A DNA stretch of 64,000 bases from Ignatzschineria rhizosphaerae (GCF_022655595.1 NZ_CP093379.1:95001-159000); one strand, 5' to 3'; shown: positions 27,033-37,207, counted from the first letter of the stretch. Translations and numbers: made by a program. The notes: generated by a model from the sequence alone, not told the origin.

Positions 27033-30000
27033 CTATTCCTCAATGGTAATAGTGCCTTGTTTTACCATAATGTTTTTAAGCTCAGGGCGATACATATCTT
27101 CGATAATCGTTACAGGAACTTCATATTCACCAGGAACTGCAGCTTCAATAATATAGACAAACTCTTGCTTTTTTCTGTTATCCATCGGAAGTGAGACGAC
27201 GTAACGATCGAATCTAAATTCTTCGTGTTCAATACGATTACGTTGATCAAACTTAATACCTAATTCCTCATAAAAGGTCTCTACATCATCTGTTATAAGA
27301 TTAGGGTTTATAAGGTTAAAACCGCCTGGAATATAATCGACAATTAAGCCGCTAGGCATATTGACATAAGGGGCAACCTCTAAGCGTACCGTAATCCTAT
27401 CGCCGACTTTAAATGTTTTGCCGACAAGATTGTTGAGCGATTTTTTAAACTCCATCTTAAAGCTTGTTGATTGAACAGGGCGTTTTGGATGGCCTTCAAT
27501 TTGGTACTCCATAAATAGTGTTGCGTCTGAAGCAATTGAGGCAATGCTATTTGCAGGGATTGGCGTATTTGCCGGGAAGGATTGTGTTTCACCATTGATA
27601 ATTAGTTCAATAGGGCGATCATCTTTGGGCATATCAATCCCGAGCTTAATGAGTGCGTAACGATCTTGGGTACTAAAGTATTTACGCTCATTTAGATAAG
27701 TATCTAGCATCGAAAGTATTGATTCCTGAAGCGTTGTGTTCATATCAAACCCACGTGCAGATAGCTCATTAAAGAGTGTTAAGATTAGTGCAATCTCCGA
27801 AACTCTTGATTGATAATAGCCGTATTCTTGATCACGTTGGTTCATCTTATTCCAAGCGGTATTAAGGTGGCGGTTACCTGTTTGCTCACTTCCTAAAATC
27901 ATAAAGGAAGCGCCAAGATACGCAGCTGAAAGAGGGGATAATCTTGCCTGAAGATTTTGTAGGAATAAGATATCCGCATTAAATATTTTACCTTCTTTCG
28001 CTAAAATCCAAGCTCCATAGGTGACATTGGCAAGATTACTACGGGTTAAGACACGTTGATAGTCTCGCTTGACATCCGTTCCATATTGGTTATAAGTCTC
28101 TTGGCTGCGATTGAGTTGTTGCTTTATATATTTAAAAGCCTCTTCTAAGGCGGCTTGTGGTACTAATTCAGGATAGTGTGTTTTTGCGCTAGTGAGAAAA
28201 TCTGTAATATACACTGTTGTCGGGAAGTAGCTTGGACCATCTGTCCAGAGTGAAAAACCACCATCCATACGTTGACGATCTAAAAGACGACTAATCGTGC
28301 TTTTCATCATCTCACTTTCCCACTCATCAAATGTTTCTGCGGTATTTTTAGGGTTGCGAAGGAGTGCTTGCTGGTAGGCTCGCTCTTTCTCACGATCTAA
28401 AATGGCATTGTTTTTAAAGAGCCAAGGGAATGCTTTACTTGTAATCTGCTCGGTGCATCCGTAAGGATACTGGAATAATCCATTAGTGTAAGAGAGCACA
28501 TTGATCTGCGGGTAGCGTGAAAAGGTTAATGTTTCTTGGTAGCCTTTACTAAATTGTCCCGCAATCTCAGGCTTACGTTGCCATAAAGTATCTTGATTAA
28601 TCTTGGTTCGATCATATAGGGCGGTCTCTTCTGTTTTATGAACCGTTCCTATTTGATAATTTCTAGTGGCGGTAAAGCTTTTGGAGTCAATATTTAAAGA
28701 GACTTCTGCAAAGGGCGTGAATTCTTCAAGCTTAATCGGAATGAGGAAGTTCTGTTTCTCCTCTTTTTTAAGCGTAATACGCTCTTTAAAATCAACGATA
28801 AATTGATTACTGGAAACATCAATAGTGACTTGATCATCTTCTCCACTCATATTCACGAGCGTCAAAGCAACAAAGCTCTGATCGCCTACTCGCATAAACC
28901 GAGGAGAGATAAGATCGGCAACAATTGGGGCTCTGATGATTAAAGTATCGGTTGTTTCCCCAACCTGGCTCCCATTAAAGAGCTTCACCATTACTTCTGC
29001 TTCTCCATTAAAGTCCGGAAGATCAAAAGTCACTTGAGCTTTGCCATCTTCTAAAGAGATTAGCTCGGAAGTGAGAGAAACCGTCTTCATTTCGGTAAGA
29101 TTTGGTAATCCCGCATCGTCACTATCATCCATTGCCGCATCACCTCCAAATTGAGGGTTAAGAAGCGTCCCCAGTCCTTGTTTAAAAAGTCGGCTATAGT
29201 AATCGATAATCTCTGCACTATAACGGCGCTGTTTAAAGAAGGCATCAAAGATTGATACCGGTTTTTCAGGAATCATATTTAAAATGCCGCGATCAGTAAT
29301 AGAAACCGTGGCATATAGCGCTTCATTGCCGGCATTTTTTAAGGCTTTAAGTTGCTGCTCATCAAGCTTAATTTCAATAGTAACGGGTTGATCGGGTTTC
29401 ACCACGGGATCAAAAGAGAGCTCCGGTGTTAATCGGCGAGTTGTGGTATCTACTTTGAGCGGAATAATCCCAAGCGACCTTACGGTTTCATTTGCGCTAT
29501 TGTGAGAAATTAACATTCCAGAGAGATAAAGATCGTGGCGATTCCATGCTTTATCAAAAGGAATACGAAGTGTTGTTTCTCCCTTTTCAATATTGAGATT
29601 TTGCTCATAGAGCATCTCTGTTCCTTCAACTAATAGCGTTAAGTTCCCACTTAAAGGCGCATTAATAGTAAGCTCAATCTCTTCCCCTGGTATAAAGCTT
29701 GGCTTTTGGGTTGAGAGATTTAAGTGAAGCGGTTTTGCCGCAGCGAGTTGACCTGAGTTTGACGCGCTCCATGTGCCAGAGAATGAAAACTCCGAAGTGA
29801 TATTGGTATTTAAATCTTTTATTTCTAAAATATAATTTCCCCAGCTATTTGGCGAGAAGTCATACTTAATAATTCCTTGCCCTTCAATCACTTTTTGCTC
29901 TCTGATTTGATAATCATCACTGCTATGACAATCCCAACCACGGCTATTGCTATAAACCCAAGTACAATAAGGGTCTTGATATTTTAAAGAGAGAAGGAAT

Positions 30001-31892
30001 TTGCTTGGTTTAAGCTCACCTTCCGCTGTTGCGCTAAAGAGCTCAAATTTAGCATCGCTACCATAGCCAATCTCTTGTGCCTCAAAAAGTGGGCGAATGA
30101 CTGGCATGGTTTTTTCTGGCCAAAAATCATGGCGAATTGATCTTGTAATACCTAGAACCGAGCCATCAAGAATATTAACGGCTGCATCAACTTGTAAAAC
30201 AGCAGAGGGTTTTGAATAATCCTCAGTGGCAAAAGAGAGCTGTAATGCGGTTTTTGTCTCTCCTTTTTCATCTAAAGTGCCCTCTATATTTGCCGTTGCA
30301 TCAAATTGATTTGTTGGGAATTTGAGAATGCCGGTAAACCAATCTTTGTGTCCTTTGAAGGGGGTGCGATTGATCTTAAATTCATTTTGAACATTATATC
30401 GATTAAATGCCGCCGGTGCGCCAAAGAGATAACGGCTATAGATGGTGACATCAAGGTTTTCATCATAGTGATAAGGACGGTCTTCAGCTGTGACAATCAG
30501 TTCCATCCGCTCAGGCATAAATTCTTCAATATAGAGTTTAAGGCTTCCAAGGGGAAGCTCACTCGTTGCATCGGTGCGGGCTTCTACTTTCCAAACACCT
30601 GTTTTAGCATCGACCGGCATTTTGATCTCTGTTTGGTAAAAGCCCTCTTTACTAAGATCTAGGCGATAATTGCTGTACGCTTTTCCTTGGGGATTAATCA
30701 GCGTTAAAGTAAGGGGCTGCTCTGGGAGTAATTGCCCATCAAAGTCACGAAGAAGAGTATTGAGGGTAATGGTTTCCCCAGGGCGATAGAGCGTGCGATT
30801 AGAATAGATATAAGCAACATCTTTAGAGCTTAACTCGCCGGCAATCGCATATTCATTAAGATCTAAGGCAATCTCTTTAAGCGGTAAAATAGAGATATCT
30901 CCCTTTTGCTTGACGACGACGATGTCGCTTGTTTTAAGACGCTGCGGGATTTCACAAAGCCCATCTTTAAAGGTACAAAGTGTTGTGGATTTCTCAACTT
31001 TACGATCCTTATTACGCCAGATCTCAAGTGTGGCATCTCCATTTAATGGCGCGTTATTACTAAATTGATTGCCAATAATTAGTGTGCTTTTAGGGTAAAG
31101 TCTAGCTTGAAGCCCAATGTCGGAGATAAAAACAATTCGAGAATCAATATTTTTATAAATCTCTCCTGCAGGATTGACGGTGACAAGATAAGCACCGGCT
31201 TTAATATTTTTATCAAGGGGGATTGCGTGGATACTCTTCTCTTCCACTTTAGTGCCTTGCGGTGTTATATAACGGAAGATTCCTGCAGGTGTCATATTTT
31301 TAACAAGGCGAGAGACACTCCAGCTATCAAGATCTGTGGCGATGTAGAAATCTTCTAAGAGATAAGGGAGATTCTCAATAGCGTAATATTCCACATCAAT
31401 TTCACTAGTGCCGAGAATTTCTACAGGGATTGTGGAGTTTTGTATCGGTAAAACAGGGCCGCGGCCAATAATTTTGACCATCTCGCTAGGTGTTCCAAGA
31501 TAGATATAACGGGATTTCACAGAAGCATCATAACGGTGATAGAAGTTATCCGTTTCAACGCGGTAGCTCCCTTCTTTGACAGGATAGTAAGAGAGGCGAT
31601 AACCATCTTTACTCAAATGCCATTTCCCTTGAGTATCTGCATTATATTCATAATCCTCATAATTATAGGTCGTTACCTTAAACTGATTTTGTAACTGCTC
31701 TTGAGAGAAGGTTTGAGGCGTATTGAAAAAGACTGAGATGGTCTCTTGATTATCAATTTTAGCCGCATTAATGGAGCTAACTTGTGCACTTGCTATCGTG
31801 AGTAGTGAAAATTGGATAATAAATAGAGATATTAATATCCATAACTTCATAGATAATTGATATCGAAAATGATTTTTTATGAAAGTGCCCAT
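27033..31892 (-). CDS. Bacterial alpha-2-macroglobulin family protein (periplasmic protease trap)
   Basis: A 1619-residue exported protein of the YfhM type. An N-terminal signal peptide (hydrophobic KLWILISLFIIQFSLLTIASA near 16-36) is present, but there is no lipobox Cys, unlike the lipoprotein YfhM. Successive macroglobulin beta-domains follow, with VAYIYSNRTLYRPGETI near 350-370. The thioester motif GCTEQ lies near residue 1144, so a covalent trap is possible. The terpenoid-cyclase-like helical domain follows, and the C-terminus ends MVKQGTITIEE. ATG 31892 is chosen because GGGAG lies 8 nt upstream; ATG 31850 also gives a good signal peptide. It is divergent from pbpC, its usual partner: PBP1C is thought to repair the wall after a protease attack that the macroglobulin blocks. 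Confidence 0.93.
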   Translation of the reverse strand: MGTFIKNHFRYQLSMKLWILISLFIIQFSLLTIASAQVSSINAAKIDNQETISVFFNTPQTFSQEQLQNQFKVTTYNYEDYEYNADTQGKWHLSKDGYRLSYYPVKEGSYRVETDNFYHRYDASVKSRYIYLGTPSEMVKIIGRGPVLPIQNSTIPVEILGTSEIDVEYYAIENLPYLLEDFYIATDLDSWSVSRLVKNMTPAGIFRYITPQGTKVEEKSIHAIPLDKNIKAGAYLVTVNPAGEIYKNIDSRIVFISDIGLQARLYPKSTLIIGNQFSNNAPLNGDATLEIWRNKDRKVEKSTTLCTFKDGLCEIPQRLKTSDIVVVKQKGDISILPLKEIALDLNEYAIAGELSSKDVAYIYSNRTLYRPGETITLNTLLRDFDGQLLPEQPLTLTLINPQGKAYSNYRLDLSKEGFYQTEIKMPVDAKTGVWKVEARTDATSELPLGSLKLYIEEFMPERMELIVTAEDRPYHYDENLDVTIYSRYLFGAPAAFNRYNVQNEFKINRTPFKGHKDWFTGILKFPTNQFDATANIEGTLDEKGETKTALQLSFATEDYSKPSAVLQVDAAVNILDGSVLGITRSIRHDFWPEKTMPVIRPLFEAQEIGYGSDAKFELFSATAEGELKPSKFLLSLKYQDPYCTWVYSNSRGWDCHSSDDYQIREQKVIEGQGIIKYDFSPNSWGNYILEIKDLNTNITSEFSFSGTWSASNSGQLAAAKPLHLNLSTQKPSFIPGEEIELTINAPLSGNLTLLVEGTEMLYEQNLNIEKGETTLRIPFDKAWNRHDLYLSGMLISHNSANETVRSLGIIPLKVDTTTRRLTPELSFDPVVKPDQPVTIEIKLDEQQLKALKNAGNEALYATVSITDRGILNMIPEKPVSIFDAFFKQRRYSAEIIDYYSRLFKQGLGTLLNPQFGGDAAMDDSDDAGLPNLTEMKTVSLTSELISLEDGKAQVTFDLPDFNGEAEVMVKLFNGSQVGETTDTLIIRAPIVADLISPRFMRVGDQSFVALTLVNMSGEDDQVTIDVSSNQFIVDFKERITLKKEEKQNFLIPIKLEEFTPFAEVSLNIDSKSFTATRNYQIGTVHKTEETALYDRTKINQDTLWQRKPEIAGQFSKGYQETLTFSRYPQINVLSYTNGLFQYPYGCTEQITSKAFPWLFKNNAILDREKERAYQQALLRNPKNTAETFDEWESEMMKSTISRLLDRQRMDGGFSLWTDGPSYFPTTVYITDFLTSAKTHYPELVPQAALEEAFKYIKQQLNRSQETYNQYGTDVKRDYQRVLTRSNLANVTYGAWILAKEGKIFNADILFLQNLQARLSPLSAAYLGASFMILGSEQTGNRHLNTAWNKMNQRDQEYGYYQSRVSEIALILTLFNELSARGFDMNTTLQESILSMLDTYLNERKYFSTQDRYALIKLGIDMPKDDRPIELIINGETQSFPANTPIPANSIASIASDATLFMEYQIEGHPKRPVQSTSFKMEFKKSLNNLVGKTFKVGDRITVRLEVAPYVNMPSGLIVDYIPGGFNLINPNLITDDVETFYEELGIKFDQRNRIEHEEFRFDRYVVSLPMDNRKKQEFVYIIEAAVPGEYEVPVTIIEDMYRPELKNIMVKQGTITIEE

Positions 31893-32134
31893 CAAGTGAT
31901 CTCCCGATTTGATGATGAATTATCAAGCCATTATGCCAAAATTAATTAAAATCTGTCAGAATCCTCATCTTTATTTGCGCTAAAATAGGCAAAGATTGAT
32001 ATTGATAGATATCATGATTGGATTATCTGAAAAATTATCGAGAGAGTGCCATTACGATTTTAAGTATAAAATAGGATAAGTATTTAAAAATAAAAGATAT
32101 TGATGGTCTAAGTCTAAAGAGGAATGACTCAATA

Positions 32135-34513
32135 ATGGCTAAAAAAGCCCCCAAAAAGAGACAAATAATTTGGCGATTATCGATTGCGAGCGCTACTTTT
32201 GTTCTATTGTTAGGAGGGAGTTTTTTTACCTTGAATCTCCTCTATCCGTTACAGGTTCCTAAAATTGAAGTTTCGACAACGGTGGTTGCCAAAAATGGAG
32301 AGATTTTGCGTCAATTTGCCGATGAGAATGGCGTATATAGACACTGGACGCAGTTAAATGAGGTTTCGCCTGATTATTTAAAGGCGCTCATTCAATATGA
32401 GGATCGATATTATTATCAGCATTTTGGCATTAATCCTTTCTCAACAATTAGGGCACTATGGCAATGGGCTTGGCATCAGCGGGTTATCTCAGGTAGCTCT
32501 ACTTTAACAATGCAAGTAGCAAGGCTTCTTTATCCTCATGATCGCACTTTAAGAGGAAAGGCTGAGCAAGCCTTTAGAGCGTTACAGCTGGAGTTGCATT
32601 ATTCTAAAGAAGAGATTTTAACGCTCTATATTAATCTTGCCCCGATGGGGGGAAATATTGAAGGGGTAAGTGCGGCAAGTCAGCGCTATTTTTCTAAAAA
32701 AGCGAGTGAATTAACCTTATCAGAAAGCGCTCTACTAGTCGCATTACCACAAAGACCTTCTATTTATCGGCCTGATCGAAATATTGATATCGCAAGGCAA
32801 GCACGGGATAAAGTATTACAGCGGCTTTATGATTTTGGCGAGATTACGAAGGAATCTTGGGAGATGGCAAGTCAAGATCCGGTAAATTATTTGTCGGGAG
32901 AAACCCCCTTCTATGCGCCACTTCTAGCAGAGCGATTACGCCGAGAATATCCAGAAAAACATCTTATTCAAAGTACCATTGATTATGAATTGCAACGGCA
33001 TTTAGAGCGATTTTTACTGGATTCAAGTAAACGGTTTCCGGCAAATGTTTCTGCGGCAATCGTTGTTGTTGATAATCACACAAAAGAAGTTATAAGTTAC
33101 ATTGGCTCTGTGGATCTTTTTGATAAAAACCGGGCGGGATTTGTCGATATGGTGACAGCGATTCGCTCGCCAGGATCGACACTAAAACCCTTTGCCTTTG
33201 GCTTAGCCCTTGATTACGGCATTATTCATGAAGCGAGTCTATTAACAGATGTGCCACGCTCTTTCGATGGGTATGAGCCTCAAAATTTTGATAAAAAGTT
33301 TCGGGGGCGCGTGCCGATGTATCGAGCTTTACAGCAATCATTGAATGTTCCTGTTGTTCAGGTTTTTCAGCATTTAACCCCCTATTATTTTATGAAAACC
33401 CTGCGAGATGCCGGCATTGGTCTCTATCTGGAATCGCCAACTTTAAGTCTGATATTAGGCGGTGTGGGAACGACATTAGAAGAGCAGATGAAGCTCTTTG
33501 CAAGCTTAGGTTCTAATGGTGTCGTAGCGCCCTTACGATTGGTGCGAGAAGAGTCCTTAGAGAGTGAAACAGACTTTTTACAAGATCATGATAATGATCA
33601 AACTGTAAATGAGCCTAACGCTCCGGCATTGCCGGAAACCTTCTTGGCAGAGAATCAAGGTAAAGCCCTATTATCGCCGGAAGCGAGTTGGATTATTACA
33701 AAAATTTTAAGAGGCGTAAGTCCTCCTAAAAGATTAAATACCCGTAAAATCGCTTGGAAAACAGGGACCAGTTATGGCTACAGAGATGGTTGGGCATTTG
33801 GGGTAAGCCCGGATTGGACCGTTGGTGTTTGGGTTGGAAGGCCGGATGCGGTGCCGAATATTGGCATACTTGCCGGCGATATTGCTGCGCCGATGCTATT
33901 TGATATCTTCTCCTTTTTACCCAATGACCAAATGAATTTTAAGAAACCTTACCGAGTGATTTCAGAAACGATCTGCTGGCCTTCAGGTCGTAGGAAATCT
34001 CAAATATCAATGGCAGAATGTGCCCAAGAGTTTGAGATCGATACCATCGCCGGCAAAGTGCCTAGAACACTTTATGATGCAAAAGGGGAATCTCCTCATG
34101 ATGGTTGGCCCAAGCTTCTTGCTGATGATTTTTTAAATCAAAGAGGGCAAGAGCCTATTAATATTGATCGGCAAACTTATTTTAATTATATGAGTCGACG
34201 AGATCGAGCACAAAATATCGAAGATTTCGCAAATGTTAGTAGTGATCAAGCATCATCAATCATGCGATTGCCGGCAATTTATGGTGTAAAAATTCAAACA
34301 CTTGCCGATGAGAGCATCATCTTTAAAAGTGATTATAAAATTCATCTCAATGCGCAAGGCAAGCGCCCTTTCAGATGGTACCTAGATGGACGATTACTAT
34401 CTGCCCCAGAGCTTGATATGAATCTTATTCATGCCGGCATTCACAGACTTAGCGTCTTAGATGAGCAAGGCAATAGTGATCAAATTCAATTTGAAGTAAG
34501 AGTTATTGATTAG
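32135..34513 (+). CDS. pbpC: Penicillin-binding protein 1C
   Basis: Bifunctional class A-type PBP of 792 residues. One N-terminal membrane anchor (about 13-35) is followed by the glycosyltransferase domain (EDRYYYQHFGINP near 88-100, GSSTLTMQVAR near 120-130) and the transpeptidase domain with SxxK in SPGSTLKPF near 346-354 and KTGTSYGYRDGW near 541-552. A BiPBP_C domain closes the protein. The region 466-520 carries an acidic insert (ESETDFLQDHDNDQ). It is transcribed divergently from the alpha-2-macroglobulin gene over a 242 bp gap, as in many proteobacteria. Confidence 0.95.
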   Translation: MAKKAPKKRQIIWRLSIASATFVLLLGGSFFTLNLLYPLQVPKIEVSTTVVAKNGEILRQFADENGVYRHWTQLNEVSPDYLKALIQYEDRYYYQHFGINPFSTIRALWQWAWHQRVISGSSTLTMQVARLLYPHDRTLRGKAEQAFRALQLELHYSKEEILTLYINLAPMGGNIEGVSAASQRYFSKKASELTLSESALLVALPQRPSIYRPDRNIDIARQARDKVLQRLYDFGEITKESWEMASQDPVNYLSGETPFYAPLLAERLRREYPEKHLIQSTIDYELQRHLERFLLDSSKRFPANVSAAIVVVDNHTKEVISYIGSVDLFDKNRAGFVDMVTAIRSPGSTLKPFAFGLALDYGIIHEASLLTDVPRSFDGYEPQNFDKKFRGRVPMYRALQQSLNVPVVQVFQHLTPYYFMKTLRDAGIGLYLESPTLSLILGGVGTTLEEQMKLFASLGSNGVVAPLRLVREESLESETDFLQDHDNDQTVNEPNAPALPETFLAENQGKALLSPEASWIITKILRGVSPPKRLNTRKIAWKTGTSYGYRDGWAFGVSPDWTVGVWVGRPDAVPNIGILAGDIAAPMLFDIFSFLPNDQMNFKKPYRVISETICWPSGRRKSQISMAECAQEFEIDTIAGKVPRTLYDAKGESPHDGWPKLLADDFLNQRGQEPINIDRQTYFNYMSRRDRAQNIEDFANVSSDQASSIMRLPAIYGVKIQTLADESIIFKSDYKIHLNAQGKRPFRWYLDGRLLSAPELDMNLIHAGIHRLSVLDEQGNSDQIQFEVRVID

Positions 34514-34628
34514 TCTGAACATCATCAAATAAAAATAAAAGTATATAACCTTTTGAAATTATTATGTATTATATTGCCATTATTTTAATGGTAGTTATTA
34601 TTTTTTTTGATAAAGGTAGAAGGGTTTT

Positions 34629-35159
34629 ATGAGTAGTTTAAAAGATTCAGAGATTAAAAAAGCCAGTTACTGGCTAAGCCAAGTTTTTGTCATTATTGCC
34701 ACGATTGTCGGGGTTTTCTTAGCCGCAAATCAAGGGTATAAATTAGCGGTAGAGTTTGAAAATAATATTGCGGTGAAAGAGAGTTATTATCTCCAAAAAT
34801 CATTGCAGTATGAGCTTGAAGATAATGTTTTAGTGGTAAAAAGTTATATCGAGTCTATTAAAGGTGGTGATCCTTCAGCGAAAAAAGCCCCCTTAAATCT
34901 CAGTACCTTAGTATTAGAGAATATGAAATATTCTCCTATTACGCTCTCAACACCGCCTGAGATTTTAAGAGCTACCCAAAAGTTTTATCGCGATGTGAAT
35001 GAGTGGTATGACAAAACATCGACATCAACAGTCGCCGTCTCCTTTGGCTCAGGGAAATTACAAGCCGCGATTGAGGCCATTGAAAAAGAGATTGATGGTT
35101 TAAAAGCAAATACAGAGCAGCTTAAGAGACAAGTTGAAAAAGCAGGAATGGTATTGTAA
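34629..35159 (+). CDS. Membrane-anchored coiled-coil protein of unknown function
   Basis: A 176-residue protein with one N-terminal membrane segment (about 14-35, LSQVFVIIATIVGVFLAANQGY) followed by a helical periplasmic or cytoplasmic region. The C-terminal third (AIEAIEKEIDGLKANTEQLKRQVEKAG) has coiled-coil heptads. AGAAGGG precedes the ATG. It reads in the same direction as pbpC after a 115 nt gap and ends in its own terminator. I recognise no family; a structural or envelope role is only a guess. Confidence 0.7.
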   Translation: MSSLKDSEIKKASYWLSQVFVIIATIVGVFLAANQGYKLAVEFENNIAVKESYYLQKSLQYELEDNVLVVKSYIESIKGGDPSAKKAPLNLSTLVLENMKYSPITLSTPPEILRATQKFYRDVNEWYDKTSTSTVAVSFGSGKLQAAIEAIEKEIDGLKANTEQLKRQVEKAGMVL

Positions 35160-35190
35160 TTAGTGAAAGAGATTTCTATAGTTACACCGA

Positions 35191-35220
35191 AAAGGGGAAC
35201 GAAAATGTTCTCCTTTTTTA
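35191..35220 (+). terminator. Terminator after the 34.6 kb gene
   Basis: AAAGGGGAAC pairs with GTTCTCCTTT (one G-T pair) around a 6 nt loop and runs into six T's. Confidence 0.82.
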
Positions 35221-35914
35221 TTGTCTGTTGAAAAGAGCGAGTTATTCATTCCAGCCAGCTTTGGTGATCTACTCGTATTTTAGATATTTCCATATAGTGA
35301 TTTTCAAATAAAATCAGAAGTCGAAATTTATTAGTTAGTCATCCTCCTAAAATAGGTTGATGAGCAGCTGGGTCGAATACTGGCATGTTTTTTGAAATTA
35401 CGTGCCAGCAGTTTTAAGCCTTTTTGGTTCGTATCGGAATTTAATGTGTAATAGCTATAATAGGAATGAGGTGAGTTTTATTCTAAAAATTTATTTTGTA
35501 GTCAATGAGTTGAGGTTGTTTTGTGCTCTGGTGTGATAGCTAATTCGGCTTAAGAAAATCTATCTTAAAAATAAAACAATACAGCGTGTAAGCCAAATCA
35601 GTTTGCGCAATGCCGGATAGAATGATTCTTGCGCTTCTTATATCGGATGCGCCGGTATTCTAGTTCCGTGCTTTTAAACCTATTTCACTATAACCAAATA
35701 AATAGGGGGTTATTAAAGGTTTATCATAAAAATAAGCTGATAAATAGCTATTTATTAGCTATTGAATAGCTGTTAGGTCGTTGATTGTTGATTTTTCTCC
35801 CTGAATTAAGTGCTTTTTTGGCTGATTTGCCAAACTTATTAATATAATTCACCGCTATTTTGGCTTGAATGCGAAATTCTTTGTCTGTATATCAAAACAT
35901 TGTGGGAGTTAATC
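35221..35914. other. Long gene-free stretch with small hairpins
   Basis: Nearly 700 bp without a plausible gene. Two inverted repeats are visible: CTGGCATG / CGTGCCAG at 35380-35408, and GCGCAA / TTGCGC near 35598-35627. A run of TAGCTATT-like repeats lies near 35750-35770. A small RNA is possible, but no promoter-terminator pair clearly frames one. The operon starting at 35961 follows. Confidence 0.5.
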
Positions 35915-35933
35915 GTATATAATAATCATTCTC
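35915..35933 (+). promoter_or_regulatory. Fur box
   Basis: The sequence GTATATAATAATCATTCTC matches 14 of 19 positions of the classical Fur consensus (GATAATGATAATCATTATC), including the unbroken block ATAATCATT. It lies 28 bp before the first start codon of the four-gene operon beginning at 35961, which predicts repression by iron. Confidence 0.75.
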
Positions 35934-35960
35934 ATCCGTGAGTTGTTTTTGGAGAATGAC

Positions 35961-36359
35961 ATGCAAATTGATACGACCGAGTTTCCCATTGTCAAAATGG
36001 ATTACAGCGTCCCTTATAACACTGATTTTAGAGAAATCCTGCAAAGTTTAAACGAACTTTTCGCCAAAAAAGTCCCTTTTGTCATTATTGGTGCCGGTGA
36101 GCGATCTGAAGAAGATGAAGCGCAGAGCCGGGTTGATCGTCATGAAGCGGGGATTTGGGCAAAAGCCCATCGTCAAGAGATCCAAAAATGGATCAAGATG
36201 CATTATTACGTGGAATCAGACGCTAAAAAAGTTTTAGAAATGGAAGAGTTTTCGGTAATTTTTGAAAAATTTTGGGGCTATCCGCTGATGGTTGTTCCTT
36301 CAATGGAAGAGGCTTATCGGCGAGCAGAAAAGCTCTTAAATCATAAAAGTGGAACTTAG
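35961..36359 (+). CDS. Small cytoplasmic protein of unknown function, first gene of Fur-box operon
   Basis: A 132-residue soluble protein, acidic to neutral, with alternating strand/helix pattern: FPIVKMDYSVPYN, a helix LQSLNELFAKK, strand PFVIIGAGE, charged helices, then YPLMVVPSMEEAYRRAEKLL. The outline is like a small SpoIIAA/STAS-type alpha/beta protein, but I cannot assign a family. ATG 35961 is chosen over TTG 35943 because GGAG lies 6 nt upstream. The AraC gene begins 2 nt after its stop, so the two are surely cotranscribed. Its place behind a Fur box suggests a role in siderophore or heme uptake. Confidence 0.8.
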   Translation: MQIDTTEFPIVKMDYSVPYNTDFREILQSLNELFAKKVPFVIIGAGERSEEDEAQSRVDRHEAGIWAKAHRQEIQKWIKMHYYVESDAKKVLEMEEFSVIFEKFWGYPLMVVPSMEEAYRRAEKLLNHKSGT

Positions 36360-36361
36360 AT

Positions 36362-37207
36362 ATGTTTATCAATCATTTTAATATCTCGCCAGATTATCCA
36401 GATCAGATCGATCGTAAGGTCTTTGTGATGGGCGTTGGATTGATTAGTGAAAATTGGGAAATTAATTATCATTCCCATGAAAAAGGACAGCTGATTTTTG
36501 TTGAAAAAGGCGTGGTAAGTTTGGAGGCCAAAGATGGGATTTGGAACGTACCGTTTCAAGGCGCGGTGTGGATTCCACCAGGGACTGAGCATCGCTCTGT
36601 GATTAGTGAAAACTCCAAAGGAGTGGTGTTATTTATTGATCCTAACCACTGCGAGAACCTTCCTAAAGATTGTTGCACAATGAGTATCTCGCCACTGCTT
36701 AGAGAGATCTTGCAAAAGATTGCTTCCTTTCCAGAAGAGTATGATGAAATGGGCAGCGAAGGGCGTTTGATTCAAGTCTTTTTAGATGAGTTACAAGAGG
36801 CTCCCTTAGGGCAACTCAATTTGCCATTGCCAACAGATCCTCGTTTGAAAAAACTCACAGCGCAGATTATCAAAGAGCCTGCTAAACGTTGTTCGTTAAA
36901 AGAGTGGGCAAGATCCGTCAATATGAGCGAGCGTAATATGTCGCGCCTTTTCTCTGAAGAGACAGGATTAAGCGTTAATCAATGGCGCCGGCAATTACAT
37001 GTGGTTCATGCGGTATTTATGCTTGCCGAAGATCGCTCATTGCAAGAGATTACCGAGAATTTAGGGTACGAGAGTACCAGTAGTTTTATCACGATGTTCC
37101 GTAAGATTGTGGGTGTTTCACCCAAAAGATTTATTACAGAGCGCCGCGCAATGGAAGTCCAAGTCCCTTTCCATATCCCTAGCGGAGGGTTTTATGAGTA
37201 TGAGTAA
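36362..37207 (+). CDS. AraC-family transcriptional regulator with cupin sensor
   Basis: A 281-residue regulator. The N-terminal cupin (about 30-90; NYHSHEKGQLIFVEKG and WIPPGTEHRS) probably binds a small ligand. The C-terminal AraC domain has two helix-turn-helix units (SLKEWARSVNMSERNMSRLFSEETGLS near 178-204, SLQEITENLGYESTSSFITMFRKIVGVSPKRF near 225-256). Its 3' end overlaps the first ABC gene by 14 nt. The layout recalls YbtA next to ybtPQ, where the regulator responds to a siderophore (inference). Confidence 0.9.
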   Translation: MFINHFNISPDYPDQIDRKVFVMGVGLISENWEINYHSHEKGQLIFVEKGVVSLEAKDGIWNVPFQGAVWIPPGTEHRSVISENSKGVVLFIDPNHCENLPKDCCTMSISPLLREILQKIASFPEEYDEMGSEGRLIQVFLDELQEAPLGQLNLPLPTDPRLKKLTAQIIKEPAKRCSLKEWARSVNMSERNMSRLFSEETGLSVNQWRRQLHVVHAVFMLAEDRSLQEITENLGYESTSSFITMFRKIVGVSPKRFITERRAMEVQVPFHIPSGGFYEYE

